Below, in pieces: positions 9,177-17,712 of a stretch of 64,000 bases of DNA. The DNA comes from Pseudomonadota bacterium (GTDB lineage: Bacteria; Desulfobacterota; Syntrophorhabdia; Syntrophorhabdales; Syntrophorhabdaceae), in NCBI GenBank assembly GCA_026388315.1, contig JAPLKA010000054.1, positions 1 through 64,000 on the forward strand, in the 5' to 3' direction. How positions within the stretch are numbered: the stretch's first letter is position 1; each line of letters starts with the position of its first letter. The translations under genes and the position numbers were made by a program. Below the pieces are notes generated by a model. It did no database searches. It saw nothing but the letters and a program-made list of their open reading frames with translations, and had not been told where the DNA came from.

Positions 9177-11252
9177 TTAACGGCAATCCTCCTTCTTTTT
9201 TGCCCATTCGTATGCTTTGCAATTTCCCATGCTACATGCCTTCTGAGCATCACTGCACCCACTGGTGGTATTGCCCATAAGCAAATACGCAATACCTCGG
9301 TTGTTGTATGCCATGGCAAGGTCAGGTTTAAGACGGATAACCTCGTTACAATCTTCAATTGCCTGTTGGTACAGACCAAGGTTAGCGTATGCTAACCCCC
9401 GGTTGTAGTATGCTTTGGCAAGGTCATACGGTCCCAGGCGGATAGCCTCATCATAATCCTCGATAGCATGTTGATGCTGCCCGAGGTTAGCATAAGTAAA
9501 CCCACGGTTGTTGTATGCCTCCGCATAATCCGGTTTCAGGCGGATAACCTCGTTGTAATCCTCAATTGCCTGCCGCTGCTGACCGAGTTTATAGTAAGCA
9601 TCACCACGGTTATAGTATATGTCGGCATCATCCGGTTTCAGGCGGATAACCTCGTTGTAATCCTCAATTGCCCGCTGGTACTGGCCGAGTTTATTGTATG
9701 CCCACCCCCGTTTGGTGTATGCTTCGGCAAGGTCAGGTTTAAGGCTGATAACCTCGTTGTAATCCTCAATGGCCCGCTGGTACTGGCCGAGTTCATCATA
9801 CGCAATCCCCCGGTTGTAGTATGCCTTCGCATCATCCGGTTTGAGACGGATGGCCTCATTGTAGTCTTCAATTGCTGGCTGGTGCTGGCCCAGGTTAATG
9901 TAAGCATTCCCCCGGTTCACATATGCATCAGCAATATCCGGTTTGAGACGGATGGCCTCATTGTAGTCTTCAATTGCTGGCTGGCGCTGTCCGGGTTCAT
10001 CGTATACTGTCCCCAGGTTGTTGTATCCCTCCGCATCATCCGGTTTCAGGCGGATAACCTCGTTGTAATCCTCAATTGCCCGCTGGTACTGGCCGAGTTT
10101 ATTGTATGCCCACCACCGGTTGTTGTATGCATAGACATAATCCGGTTTCAGGCTAATGGTCTCATTATAGTCCTCGACGGCCCGCTGGTATTGACCGAGC
10201 TCACCATAAGCAAAACCACGGTTATAGTATGCGGTAACATAATCCGGTTTCAGGCGGATAACCTCATTGTAATCCTCAATTGCCCGCTGGTATTGACCGA
10301 GCTCACCATAAGCAAAACCACGGTTAAAGTATGTATCTGCATCATCCGGTTTCAGACGGATGGCCTCATCGAAGTCCTTGAAGGCCTGTTGGTATTGCGC
10401 AAGCTTGCTATAAGCAATCCCCCGGTTGTAGTATGTCTTCGCATCATCCGGTTGCAGGAGGATTATCTTGTCGAAGTTCTCGATTGCTCGTTGGTACTGA
10501 CCAAGGTCATAATAAGTTATTCCCCGCTGCTCGTAGGCATCGATATAATCCGGTTTAAGACGGATGATCTCATCCAGGTATTCCGTCGCCTTTTTCGGAT
10601 CGGTGTATTTGCCGTTATTTGTGTCCCACAGGGCGAACAGCTTATCAAACCAGTCCACCGCCGTGAGCCCCTGGGATGCCTCCTGAAATTGCTTCTCCAA
10701 ATCCTTGCTGCTTTTGTTTTGTGCTATTAGGCGCAGGTTTTCCTCTTCCAGTTTGGCTATCTTATCCAGCAGTTCCTTCTCCCTCTCTCTGGCCTGGTTG
10801 AGGTTTTCCAAGTGGGTTCTGTTTTGCAAAAGGTTCTCGACTCTGGCTTCCAGAAAGGATGTATCAATAACCACCTTGACCACGACTTCAATGCCAGAGT
10901 CATCCCCGCTGATGTAACTCTTCTGTGATACAACCTCTGTCTTCAAGACACCTGCTGTCAGGGCAAGGATTTCATCTTTCTCTACCCGTAAGTTTTTGAC
11001 AACAATGAGACCTTCCACATAGACCCATGCCATTTCCAGGGCTTCCCGTTCTGCTCGTGCCACCGCGGCAATCCTGGCATCATCAGGGGATTGATTACCC
11101 TCAAAAGGTTGTTTGACTGTGTGGGTGACGGTCTTCATCTCTCCTGACGCAGGGAAGGGGATAAGGCTCAGAATAACCGCCACGATAACGGCAAAGCAGA
11201 AGAAGGAATATGCCTGAATAGTTGGAATATGCTTTGATAACACATCTCTCAC
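9177..11252 (-). CDS. Exported TPR protein with about 13 near-identical repeats
   Basis: Protein of 691 aa. The N-terminal hydrophobic segment (about 13-36) is a signal sequence or anchor. A conserved domain (about 50-150, RIAAVARAEREALEMAWVYV) is shared with the neighbour at 11419. A coiled coil (about 160-185) leads into TPR units of 34 residues each from about 230 to the end, with the consensus AYYNRGxAYxxLGQYQRAIE followed by DYNEVIRLKPD. Repeats 3-12 are so alike at DNA level (102-bp period) that unequal recombination is likely to change copy number. Protein-protein interaction scaffold in the envelope; partners unknown. The last unit degenerates and ends in a Cys-rich tail. Confidence 0.85.
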   Translation of the reverse strand: MRDVLSKHIPTIQAYSFFCFAVIVAVILSLIPFPASGEMKTVTHTVKQPFEGNQSPDDARIAAVARAEREALEMAWVYVEGLIVVKNLRVEKDEILALTAGVLKTEVVSQKSYISGDDSGIEVVVKVVIDTSFLEARVENLLQNRTHLENLNQAREREKELLDKIAKLEEENLRLIAQNKSSKDLEKQFQEASQGLTAVDWFDKLFALWDTNNGKYTDPKKATEYLDEIIRLKPDYIDAYEQRGITYYDLGQYQRAIENFDKIILLQPDDAKTYYNRGIAYSKLAQYQQAFKDFDEAIRLKPDDADTYFNRGFAYGELGQYQRAIEDYNEVIRLKPDYVTAYYNRGFAYGELGQYQRAVEDYNETISLKPDYVYAYNNRWWAYNKLGQYQRAIEDYNEVIRLKPDDAEGYNNLGTVYDEPGQRQPAIEDYNEAIRLKPDIADAYVNRGNAYINLGQHQPAIEDYNEAIRLKPDDAKAYYNRGIAYDELGQYQRAIEDYNEVISLKPDLAEAYTKRGWAYNKLGQYQRAIEDYNEVIRLKPDDADIYYNRGDAYYKLGQQRQAIEDYNEVIRLKPDYAEAYNNRGFTYANLGQHQHAIEDYDEAIRLGPYDLAKAYYNRGLAYANLGLYQQAIEDCNEVIRLKPDLAMAYNNRGIAYLLMGNTTSGCSDAQKACSMGNCKAYEWAKKKEDCR

Positions 11253-11418
11253 GAATTACCCCCTGTGGTTATATCAAGGCATAGAAATATTAACTTCAAC
11301 CATTTTCGTTTATATCATGAATGGTCAAGATATTCACTTTTTATTACGTTGAGGAAATGCAAGATTTATGCTCTCTTTCAGATGGAAATCCGCAATCTCT
11401 GGTGTTGGCTGATTTCAA

Positions 11419-12414
11419 TTACCAATTGACTCTATTTAAACGTAAAAAATCCTGTGCCTGTTGATGACCGAACCTTGCTGCAGTTTTATAATCCACGACT
11501 GCCCGCTGATAGTTCCCAAGATTATGATAAGCAATACCGCGATTAAAATAAGCCAGTGTAAGTCCGGGGTTCAGCTCTATTGCCTTGTCAAAATTCTTAA
11601 CTGCCTGCTGGTAGCTGCCAAGATTGTCAAGGGCAGTTCCGCGATTATAATAGGTTAATGCATCTTTAGGGTTTAGTTCGATGGACTTATCATAATCTCT
11701 GATTGCCTGCTGGAAATTCCCGGACTCAGCATATGCAGTTCCGCGCCCGCTGTAGGCCTTTGCAAACTTCAGGTCGAGAACGATGGAATTGTTATAGGCG
11801 TCAATAGCATCGTTGAGATATCCTGAGGCCTGATATGACCTCCCTTTTTCAAACCATTCAACCGCATTTAACTCTTTGGTGCTTCTCTGATATGCCCCTG
11901 ATTTTTCCCGCTTCTCTTCGCCCTTTACCACCATTAACTCGTCCTTCAGTTTCTCGTTTTCCCTTAACAGTTCTTCTGATTTTCTCCTTACTTCCTCCAG
12001 TTCTTTTGTCTTTTGACGGTTTTTACGAAGGTCATCGATAGCTTTGATGACCTCATCAGGGTTTGCCATGATTCTGGCTTTAAGATAGTATACATGACCG
12101 TCCCATCTCTCAGTTATTACGTCTGTTTTTACTATTCCAGCGGGAAGGGTGATAATCTGCTCTTTTGTAAGTTGAAAATTTATTATTTCTGTCCTGGTTT
12201 CAAGATAGGCCCCGAGATCTTCCAAAAGAAGTCTTTTTATCTGTTCAAGGGCAATTGCCCTGCTTGTAATTTTGCTATCTGCATCGCTTGCCCGATAGGT
12301 ATACTCTTTCTCAAAGGTTTTTATTTCAGCAGCGACAGGATCCGTGATAAGGAGGAATATTGAAACAAAGACTAAGATTGATAATTTTATACCACCAGGT
12401 ATTTTCCTTCTCAT
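11419..12414 (-). CDS. Exported TPR protein, paralogue of the 9177-11252 gene
   Basis: 331 aa with a signal peptide (LSILVFVSIFLLITDPVAA), an N-terminal domain like that of its downstream neighbour (ALEQIKRLLLEDLGAYLETR, then LPAGIVKTDVI), a charged coiled coil (about 125-170) and four TPR units (about 180-320), including AYSGRGTAYAESGNFQQAIR. The same architecture and strand indicate a tandem duplication, with repeat expansion in the downstream copy. The region between them (11253-11418) could hold a separate promoter. Function unknown. Confidence 0.83.
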   Translation of the reverse strand: MRRKIPGGIKLSILVFVSIFLLITDPVAAEIKTFEKEYTYRASDADSKITSRAIALEQIKRLLLEDLGAYLETRTEIINFQLTKEQIITLPAGIVKTDVITERWDGHVYYLKARIMANPDEVIKAIDDLRKNRQKTKELEEVRRKSEELLRENEKLKDELMVVKGEEKREKSGAYQRSTKELNAVEWFEKGRSYQASGYLNDAIDAYNNSIVLDLKFAKAYSGRGTAYAESGNFQQAIRDYDKSIELNPKDALTYYNRGTALDNLGSYQQAVKNFDKAIELNPGLTLAYFNRGIAYHNLGNYQRAVVDYKTAARFGHQQAQDFLRLNRVNW

Positions 12415-12483
12415 GAATTATCCGGGATATTTAAAAGCATCATATTATGTCATATGTTGGTTTATCTAAGCATATCAATGGGG

Positions 12484-12570
12484 TCACACCCCTCTACTAT
12501 TGACCAGTATTTGTTCAATGAGCCGTCTAATGTCAGCATCATCATCGATATTGAGGATAAGTGGTTTCAT
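12484..12570 (-). pseudogene. Truncated response-regulator receiver domain
   Basis: A 28-codon ORF (MKPLILNIDDDADIRRLIEQ, then ILVNSRGV and a stop) is the first beta-strand and helix of a CheY-like receiver with its acidic triad D9-D11. The phosphoacceptor Asp and everything after it are missing. It starts 9 bases after the Hpt gene, so an Hpt-receiver operon has been cut by a premature stop or deletion. Confidence 0.65.
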
Positions 12571-12579
12571 AGTCTGTTT

Positions 12580-12906
12580 TTATCCATATATTATGTCAAC
12601 GCTCTCAATATATTGTGATAGCTTTTCGATCCATTTTTTTATTTCTTCAACATCATTCTCTTTTGCCGCCTTTTCTATAGATGCCCCTATGGTCGTAATT
12701 TCGTCAAAACCATAACCCCCACCGGAACCTTTCATGCTGTGCCCCAGGATACGGATGTTTTCAAAATCACCGCTTTCAAGTGAAGCGCGTATAGATTTGA
12801 TGTCTTTATGCCTGTTCCCGATATAGCCCGGGATAAGATCTTCAAGGTCTTTATCAATACGGACAATGATTCTTTTGCTTTCCGTCATGGTGCCGTCCTG
12901 CGTCAT
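12580..12906 (-). CDS. Hpt-domain phosphotransfer protein
   Basis: Small histidine phosphotransfer protein (108 aa from the ATG at 12906, which has GGAGG eight bases upstream; an in-frame ATG at 12921 lacks one). The phosphorylatable histidine lies in ILGHSMKGSGGGYGFDEI, the standard HxxKGSxxxxG core of a four-helix Hpt domain. It would relay phosphate between a hybrid kinase and a response regulator. The adjacent regulator is only a stub, so any partner must be encoded elsewhere. Confidence 0.85.
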   Translation of the reverse strand: MTQDGTMTESKRIIVRIDKDLEDLIPGYIGNRHKDIKSIRASLESGDFENIRILGHSMKGSGGGYGFDEITTIGASIEKAAKENDVEEIKKWIEKLSQYIESVDIIYG

Positions 12907-13226
12907 AGCATTTACCTCCATGCTTTAATTACAGGCTGAAGCAAAATAGAGGCTGAGGTCTTCAGTCTAAACACCTTCAGTCTGCGGATTGTTGACCTTG
13001 TCTTCATAATTATATCGTACCGTGATGTTTTGCATTTTGCAACTGGTATATATATTTCAAGGTAATGAAGGGCCGATATGTACTTTACTTTTTTCTATTG
13101 TACATGATGTTTTTTTGGCATAAAATCACAAGACCAAGGAACAAGGAAAAAGGAGCAAGGACCGATGTTTTTTTATTAACCTTTCACCTTTCACCTTCAA
13201 CCTTTCACCTTAAGAAGGAGGTCATC

Positions 13227-14228
13227 ATGTCTGAAGTACGTTATAATGTCATTACCGGTGATTGGGTAGTCATTGCAACCGAAAGGGCAAAACGCCCCGA
13301 GGATTTTGCCCATGTTAAACAAAAAAAAGAATTACCTGCTTTTGATCCTGCATGTCCCTTTTGCCCTGGCTGTGAAGATAAAACACCGCCGGAAACGTTT
13401 CGATTGTCTGATACTGAAGGAAGATGGACTGTCAGGTCTATTCCCAACAAATTTTCTGCATTTTCCCCTGAGGGGGACGTGGTAAAGCATAAAGTTGATT
13501 CAAGGCAATTCATCTCAGGAGTTGGTCTCCATGAGGTTATTGTTGAGACACCCCAACATAATATGACTGCAGCGCTCCTTCCCCTTGCCCACGTTGAGCA
13601 GATTTTAGAGATGTATAAAAATCGTTTAATCGCCTTTTATAAAGACCCGAGAATAGAACATGTTATCATTTTCAAGAATCACGGGGAAGGGGCGGGGACT
13701 TCTCTGGAGCATCCCCATTCACAAATCGTTGGCACGCCGGTAATCCCCGGACAGGTAATGAGCCGTCTTGAAGAAGCGATCCGGAACTATTATTATGTGA
13801 ATTTTGGTGAATGTGTTTATTGCCTTTATCTTTCAAATGAGCTGAGCGATAAAGTGAGGATAGTGGGGGAAAATAAGTCTTTTGTGGCCTTTATACCATA
13901 CGCGGCCCTCTCACCATTCCATCTGTGGATATTTCCACGGAGACATGTGTCATGTTACGGCAGCATAAGGGATGAAGAGATATCTGACCTGGCCGCCATT
14001 CTCAAAGAAATGCTGTTACGATTATATATAGGACTGGACAATCCCGATTTCAATTATATGGTAAGGTCGCTTTCACCGAAAGAAGCAAATTCAAAATATT
14101 TTCATTGGTATATTGCGCTTGTTCCGAGGGTATCCCAGGCAGCAGGTTTTGAACTTGGCACAGGTATGTTTATTAATACTGCATTGCCTGAAGCAAGCGC
14201 ACAATTTTTGAGAGACGTGAAAATATAA
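13227..14228 (+). CDS. galT: Galactose-1-phosphate uridylyltransferase family protein
   Basis: HIT-superfamily nucleotidyltransferase (333 aa) expected to exchange UMP between UDP-glucose and galactose-1-phosphate, or to act as a related ADP/UDP-glucose phosphorylase. N-terminal zinc-type CPFCPGCEDKTPPE (about 50-63), and the catalytic HPHSQI (about 167-172), where the second His carries the uridylyl group; a second half-domain ends in a HWYIALVPR segment. The frame is open from 13065, but I start at 13227 because AAGGAGG lies just upstream and the first residues (MSEVRYNVITGDWVVIATER) match family N-termini. Convergent with sucD. Confidence 0.87.
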   Translation: MSEVRYNVITGDWVVIATERAKRPEDFAHVKQKKELPAFDPACPFCPGCEDKTPPETFRLSDTEGRWTVRSIPNKFSAFSPEGDVVKHKVDSRQFISGVGLHEVIVETPQHNMTAALLPLAHVEQILEMYKNRLIAFYKDPRIEHVIIFKNHGEGAGTSLEHPHSQIVGTPVIPGQVMSRLEEAIRNYYYVNFGECVYCLYLSNELSDKVRIVGENKSFVAFIPYAALSPFHLWIFPRRHVSCYGSIRDEEISDLAAILKEMLLRLYIGLDNPDFNYMVRSLSPKEANSKYFHWYIALVPRVSQAAGFELGTGMFINTALPEASAQFLRDVKI

Positions 14229-14239
14229 CAGACTGAAGC

Positions 14240-15112
14240 TTATCTGAGTTTATATTTTTTAGCCCATTGGGCAACGTGTATGGGGCTTTCGAGCACCTCA
14301 ACTCCTGCTGAGCGCAATGCCTCATGCTTTCCTGCCACAGTTCCTGAAGAGCCGCGCACAATGGCACCAGCATGGCCCATCCGCTTACCCTGCGGTGAAT
14401 AGCGTCCCGCGATGTAAGCAGCAACGGGCTTGCTCATTCTTCTGGAGATGAACCCGGCGGCCTTCTCTTCCTGTTCTCCTCCAACTTCGCCAACTACGAT
14501 TACCGCGTCGGTACCTTCGTCTTCTTCGAAGAGTTCGAGGATATCGGCAAGGTTCCTCAGGACAACCGGATCGGCTCCCATGCCTACGACGGTGCTCTGA
14601 CCCACATTGTTCTCAGAGAGAATGCCTGCAAATTCATAGGAGAGTGTGCCACTGCGGGAGACGATACCCACACGGCCCGGTGCAAAAAGAGATGCAGGCA
14701 TGATGCCCATTTTACCTTTTCCGGGAGCGAGAATACCCGGGGTTGTTGGTCCGAGTGCAAAAACACCCTTTTCAATGGCATGACTGCGCATTTTAACCAC
14801 ATCCTTAACGGGAATGTGTTCAGGTACAACAACGATGAGCTTGATTCCTGCTTCGATGGTTTCCAGAAAGGCATCGAGAACGCCTGCAGCAGGAACAAAA
14901 AAGACCGATGCATTGGCGCCTGTTTCCTTCACCACCTCCGCAACACTGTCAAAAACGGGTAATCCTTCAACGGTAGCCCCTCCCTTGCCAGGGGTGACAC
15001 CACCTACGACCTTTGTCCCGTAGGCAAGCATCCACTGGGTCTGGGCGCTTCCTATACGACCGGTGATGCCCTGTACTATGACACGGGTAGAATCATCAAT
15101 TAATATACTCAT
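14240..15112 (-). CDS. sucD: Succinate-CoA ligase, alpha subunit (or related acyl-CoA synthetase)
   Basis: 290 aa, the usual SucD length. CoA-binding Rossmann domain at the N-terminus (VIVQGITGRIGSAQTQWML), TPGGKG-type loop as TPGKGGATVEGLPVFDS, ligase domain with LAPGKGKMGIMPASLF and GIVSRSGTLSYE, and the phosphohistidine in MGHAGAIVRGSSGT (His about 243). It would form, with the SucC-like protein upstream, an ADP- or GDP-forming ligase that in a fermentative organism gains ATP from an acyl-CoA. Because the locus also carries a 4-hydroxybutyryl-CoA-dehydratase-like gene and a regulator, a non-succinate substrate is possible. Confidence 0.88.
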   Translation of the reverse strand: MSILIDDSTRVIVQGITGRIGSAQTQWMLAYGTKVVGGVTPGKGGATVEGLPVFDSVAEVVKETGANASVFFVPAAGVLDAFLETIEAGIKLIVVVPEHIPVKDVVKMRSHAIEKGVFALGPTTPGILAPGKGKMGIMPASLFAPGRVGIVSRSGTLSYEFAGILSENNVGQSTVVGMGADPVVLRNLADILELFEEDEGTDAVIVVGEVGGEQEEKAAGFISRRMSKPVAAYIAGRYSPQGKRMGHAGAIVRGSSGTVAGKHEALRSAGVEVLESPIHVAQWAKKYKLR

Positions 15113-15458
15113 TAAAAACCTCTATATTATGTTGTAATGTTTTTGTATTCATTCAGTTTGATTTTATTGTTATGCCGGAACACTGTTTTCCTCCCTGCTT
15201 CGCTGCGCGCGGTGTACCCACTAAGATTCGGAATTCACTCAATCTGCGAACTCGTGCTATGCACTCAAACAGCGCAGATTGTCCTTCGGAACGTTCTTTC
15301 TCATCAAGTGGGTTCCCCAACCGTGCTCGAAGGCGCGACTCGGAAAAAGTTCTTCCAGCATCATTATGTTTAATAAACTCAGAGTCATAAATGTTTTATC
15401 GTTTTTCACTCGAACCCTCGAACCCTCGAACCCTTGACCCCTTGACCCCTTTTTATCC
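15113..15458. other. Repeat-derived spacer between sucC and sucD
   Basis: The two ligase genes, normally a few bases apart, are separated by about 480 bases. This part holds no credible gene. It contains palindrome-rich GC segments (for example around 15180-15340) and a tandem run of CGAACCCT/TTGACCCC-like motifs at 15407-15450. See the next two entries for the rest of the spacer. Confidence 0.55.
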
Positions 15459-15493
15459 ATTTACCAGCTCATAAAGCCTCTCAACGGCTTTTT
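15459..15493 (-). repeat. Partial duplicate of the sucC 3' end
   Basis: The stretch ATTTACCAGCTCATAAAGCC and the following CTCTCAACGGCTTTTTC repeats the terminal codons of sucC (15597-15635), with four bases missing in the ATTTACC..AGC part. It lies on the far side of the 15495-15568 repeat. This looks like a target-site or illegitimate duplication associated with insertion of that repeat. Confidence 0.7.
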
Positions 15494-15494
15494 C

Positions 15495-15568
15495 TATTAC
15501 AGGGGCTTGCGTCGCCCCCTCCAGCAGCAAAGCTGCCGGAGCCACCCCCTCTCGCTCACTGTGCGAGC
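15495..15568 (+). repeat. Short dispersed repeat, family 1, copy A
   Basis: About 74 bases, ATTACAGGGGCTTGCGTCGC, then CCCCTCCAGCAGCAAAGCTG, CCGGAGCCACCCCCTCTCGC and a CTCACTGTGCGAGC end. It contains short inverted segments (GGCTTGCG/CGCAAGCC across copies; GCTCGC/GCGAGC). Copies B and C lie at 17601-17665 and, inverted, at 26335-26403. No coding capacity of its own; MITE- or REP-like. Confidence 0.75.
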
Positions 15569-15594
15569 TTGAACGGCTTAATCGGCTTAATCGG

Positions 15595-16731
15595 TTATTT
15601 ACCAACCAGCTCATAAAGCCTCTCAACGGCTTTTTCCGTTGCTGCCTCAGTCACCACATGAACACCGGCGGACCGGAATATCTCCCAGGTCTCCTCCTGA
15701 CGGTTTCCGAGCGCCTTGGCGACAATGGGTATCTTCACGTTGTGTTCCTTGATATAGCGAACCACCCCTTTGGCTCCTTCGTGGATGGGGTTGATGCCAC
15801 CGTAGACATTTATGAATATGGCTTTGAGGTCAGGCTTCATCATGATGAGTTCCATACAACGGTAAAGCTGATCGGCCGTAATACCCCCTCCTGTCTCAAG
15901 GAAGTTGGCCGGTTTCATTTTTTCTCCGATGATGTCCATGGATGCCATGCCAAGTCCTGCCCCGGAGGAGATGAGTCCGATATCCCCGTCGAGGTCCACA
16001 TAGGTAACGCCGATCTCCCTGCCTCTTCGCTCAAGGGGGTTCTCGATCCGGTCAATACGATCCGGCAGAGGCAAACGGATCCTCGACAGGGCAGAGTCAT
16101 CCACTTCCAGTACGGCATCGATAGCAATCAAGCCGCCGTTGGGAAGGACGACAAGCGGATTGATCTCAGCAATGAGGGCCTCGTAACGCACTCCGATATT
16201 AAAAAGCTGTCCGATCACATCGCTCCAGGCAGTAACGAGTTGTTGTTTGAGGCCGAGCATCCTCAGGAGACTGCGAGCCTGGTAGGGGTAATAGCCAAAA
16301 GAGGGGTCGATGTGGATTGCAGCGATCTTTTCCGGCGAGGTCTTTGCCGTTTGTTCGATCAACACACCACCTTCAGTACTGACCACAATAACAGGTTTAC
16401 CCGAATAGCTATCCACCGTAATGCCCAAATACAGTTCCTTTGCAATCTCCACCTTCTCGCACACGAGTATCTTACGGACAGGCAATCCCTTAATCTCTGA
16501 AGTGAGCAGTGCATCGGCGATTTCTTTTAATTCGTCCGGCGAGGATGCCGTTTTGATACCGCCCGCAAGTCCCCGGCCACCAACGAGGACCTGGGCCTTC
16601 AACATAACGGGATAGCCTATTTCTCCAGCTATATGAAGGGCTTCGTGCATTGTTCCTGCAAGACCACGGCGCGGAACAGGGATGCGGTTCTGTTCAAAAA
16701 TGTCTAATGCCTCATATTCATGAAGTCTCAT
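15595..16731 (-). CDS. sucC: Succinate-CoA ligase, beta subunit (or related acyl-CoA synthetase)
   Basis: 378 aa, close to SucC. ATP-grasp N-terminal domain: MRLHEYEALDIFEQNRIPVP, the nucleotide-binding PVMLKAQVLVGGRGLAGGIK (about 39-58) and INPLVVLPNGGLIAIDAVLE (about 200); C-terminal ligase domain with GLISSGAGLGMASMDII, FLETGGG and INVYGGI (about 305). It pairs with the alpha subunit downstream. Divergent from the GntR gene at 16884, with an AT-rich 150-base regulatory gap. Its 3' end is duplicated at 15459-15493. Confidence 0.88.
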   Translation of the reverse strand: MRLHEYEALDIFEQNRIPVPRRGLAGTMHEALHIAGEIGYPVMLKAQVLVGGRGLAGGIKTASSPDELKEIADALLTSEIKGLPVRKILVCEKVEIAKELYLGITVDSYSGKPVIVVSTEGGVLIEQTAKTSPEKIAAIHIDPSFGYYPYQARSLLRMLGLKQQLVTAWSDVIGQLFNIGVRYEALIAEINPLVVLPNGGLIAIDAVLEVDDSALSRIRLPLPDRIDRIENPLERRGREIGVTYVDLDGDIGLISSGAGLGMASMDIIGEKMKPANFLETGGGITADQLYRCMELIMMKPDLKAIFINVYGGINPIHEGAKGVVRYIKEHNVKIPIVAKALGNRQEETWEIFRSAGVHVVTEAATEKAVERLYELVGK

Positions 16732-16765
16732 AACAGTTCAATTCCTTGTTTAAGTTGTTTTATTA

Positions 16766-16794
16766 ATTGCATAGTGCATTTATTATGAATGCAA
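16766..16794. promoter_or_regulatory. Inverted repeat in the sucC/GntR divergent promoter region
   Basis: ATTGCAT and ATGCAAT form 7-base arms 15 bases apart inside the AT-rich spacer between the divergent sucC and GntR-family genes. Position and symmetry fit an operator for the adjacent regulator, but no second copy was found upstream of the dehydratase-like gene, so this is only a candidate. Confidence 0.3.
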
Positions 16795-16883
16795 TCATCA
16801 AGTATAAATAGACAACTGATTTATGTCAATTAAAAAATTAATATTTTAATTGCAAATCAAATTTAATTGTTGTACCATATCGC

Positions 16884-17585
16884 ATGTCACAGAATAAGAC
16901 AAATGAAAAAGCAAAACAACAGGAAGACAGTAGCCAGATTGCATATCATGGAATCCGACGCATGCTTTACACTAAGGAGCTTGTGCCTGGCCAGAGGATT
17001 GCTTACCGGGACCTTGCTGAGAAACTTCAACTGAGTCCGACCCCCATCATTCAGGCCCTTAAATGGCTGGAACTGCAGGGTTTTGTTTGCCACGAAGCGA
17101 ACCGGGGCTATTCTATGGCGCCCTTCAGCCTGAAAGAAATAGAAGAACTGTACGAACTCCGGGAGCTTGTCGAGCCTTCGTTAATTTCTGCCACAATCCA
17201 GTGTATTGATAAAGAAGGCCTTCGTGAGCTTAAAGCGGCACTGGAGGCTCATTTGTCAGCGGAGAGAGAATTCTATTTAAAGGAAAGGCTTTTCAAAAAC
17301 AGGGAATTTCACATGACCCTGGCGTCCCTTTCAGGGAAGGCGACACAGATCCGATTACTACAGAATGTTTTCGATATGTTGTTCCTTAAGTACGGTGGGA
17401 ACTACTTTCCCATGGCATCGCTTACGTCCACCGATCAGGAACATCAGGAGATATATGATGCGGTTGCATTGCGAAGTCTCGAAAGAGCCCAAAAAGTGCT
17501 CAAAAATCACCTCACCAATGTGAAGGTACAGGTCCTGTCGAGTGTCCGGAAGATATTGGCGGAGCAGGAACGGTCTCCATTCTGA
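16884..17585 (+). CDS. GntR-family (FadR/FCD) transcriptional regulator
   Basis: DNA-binding repressor or activator, 233 aa. The N-terminal winged helix (AYHGIRRMLYTKELVPGQRI, then AEKLQLSPTPIIQALKWLEL) is GntR type. The C-terminal FCD ligand-binding domain (about 75-220) is all-helical with the metal/acid-binding pattern E-LYELRELVEP, then FHMTLASLSG, and a late HQEIYDA. It sits between sucCD (divergent) and the dehydratase-like gene (same strand, 127 bases on), so it probably controls one or both in response to an organic acid or CoA intermediate. Confidence 0.87.
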   Translation: MSQNKTNEKAKQQEDSSQIAYHGIRRMLYTKELVPGQRIAYRDLAEKLQLSPTPIIQALKWLELQGFVCHEANRGYSMAPFSLKEIEELYELRELVEPSLISATIQCIDKEGLRELKAALEAHLSAEREFYLKERLFKNREFHMTLASLSGKATQIRLLQNVFDMLFLKYGGNYFPMASLTSTDQEHQEIYDAVALRSLERAQKVLKNHLTNVKVQVLSSVRKILAEQERSPF

Positions 17586-17600
17586 AAAACAGGCAGTGCT

Positions 17601-17665
17601 ATTACAGGGGCTTGCGTCGCCCCCTCCATCAGCAAAAGCTGCCGGAGCCTCCCCCTCTCGCTCAT
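17601..17665 (+). repeat. Short dispersed repeat, family 1, copy B
   Basis: ATTACAGGGGCTTGCGTCGC, then CCCCTCCATCAGCAAAAGCT and GCCGGAGCCTCCCCCTCTCG, matching copy A at 15495-15568 with a few changes and lacking the terminal GTGCGAGC. It lies in the spacer between the GntR gene and the dehydratase-like gene, so the two may be separately transcribed. Confidence 0.75.
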
Positions 17666-17712
17666 GGTATTCGCTATTGTAGTTCAATTTAACGTTAAGG
17701 AGGTAATACAAC

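Noticed and set aside
9468-10730. 420-codon open frame antisense to the TPR gene
   Set aside because: It exists because the 102-bp TPR repeat has no stops in that frame. Its translation is a periodic Val/Ile/Cys-rich sequence with no start signal; the opposite strand gives clear TPR units.
15658-16500. 280-codon plus-strand frame inside sucC
   Set aside because: Antisense shadow of a clear SucC coding sequence.
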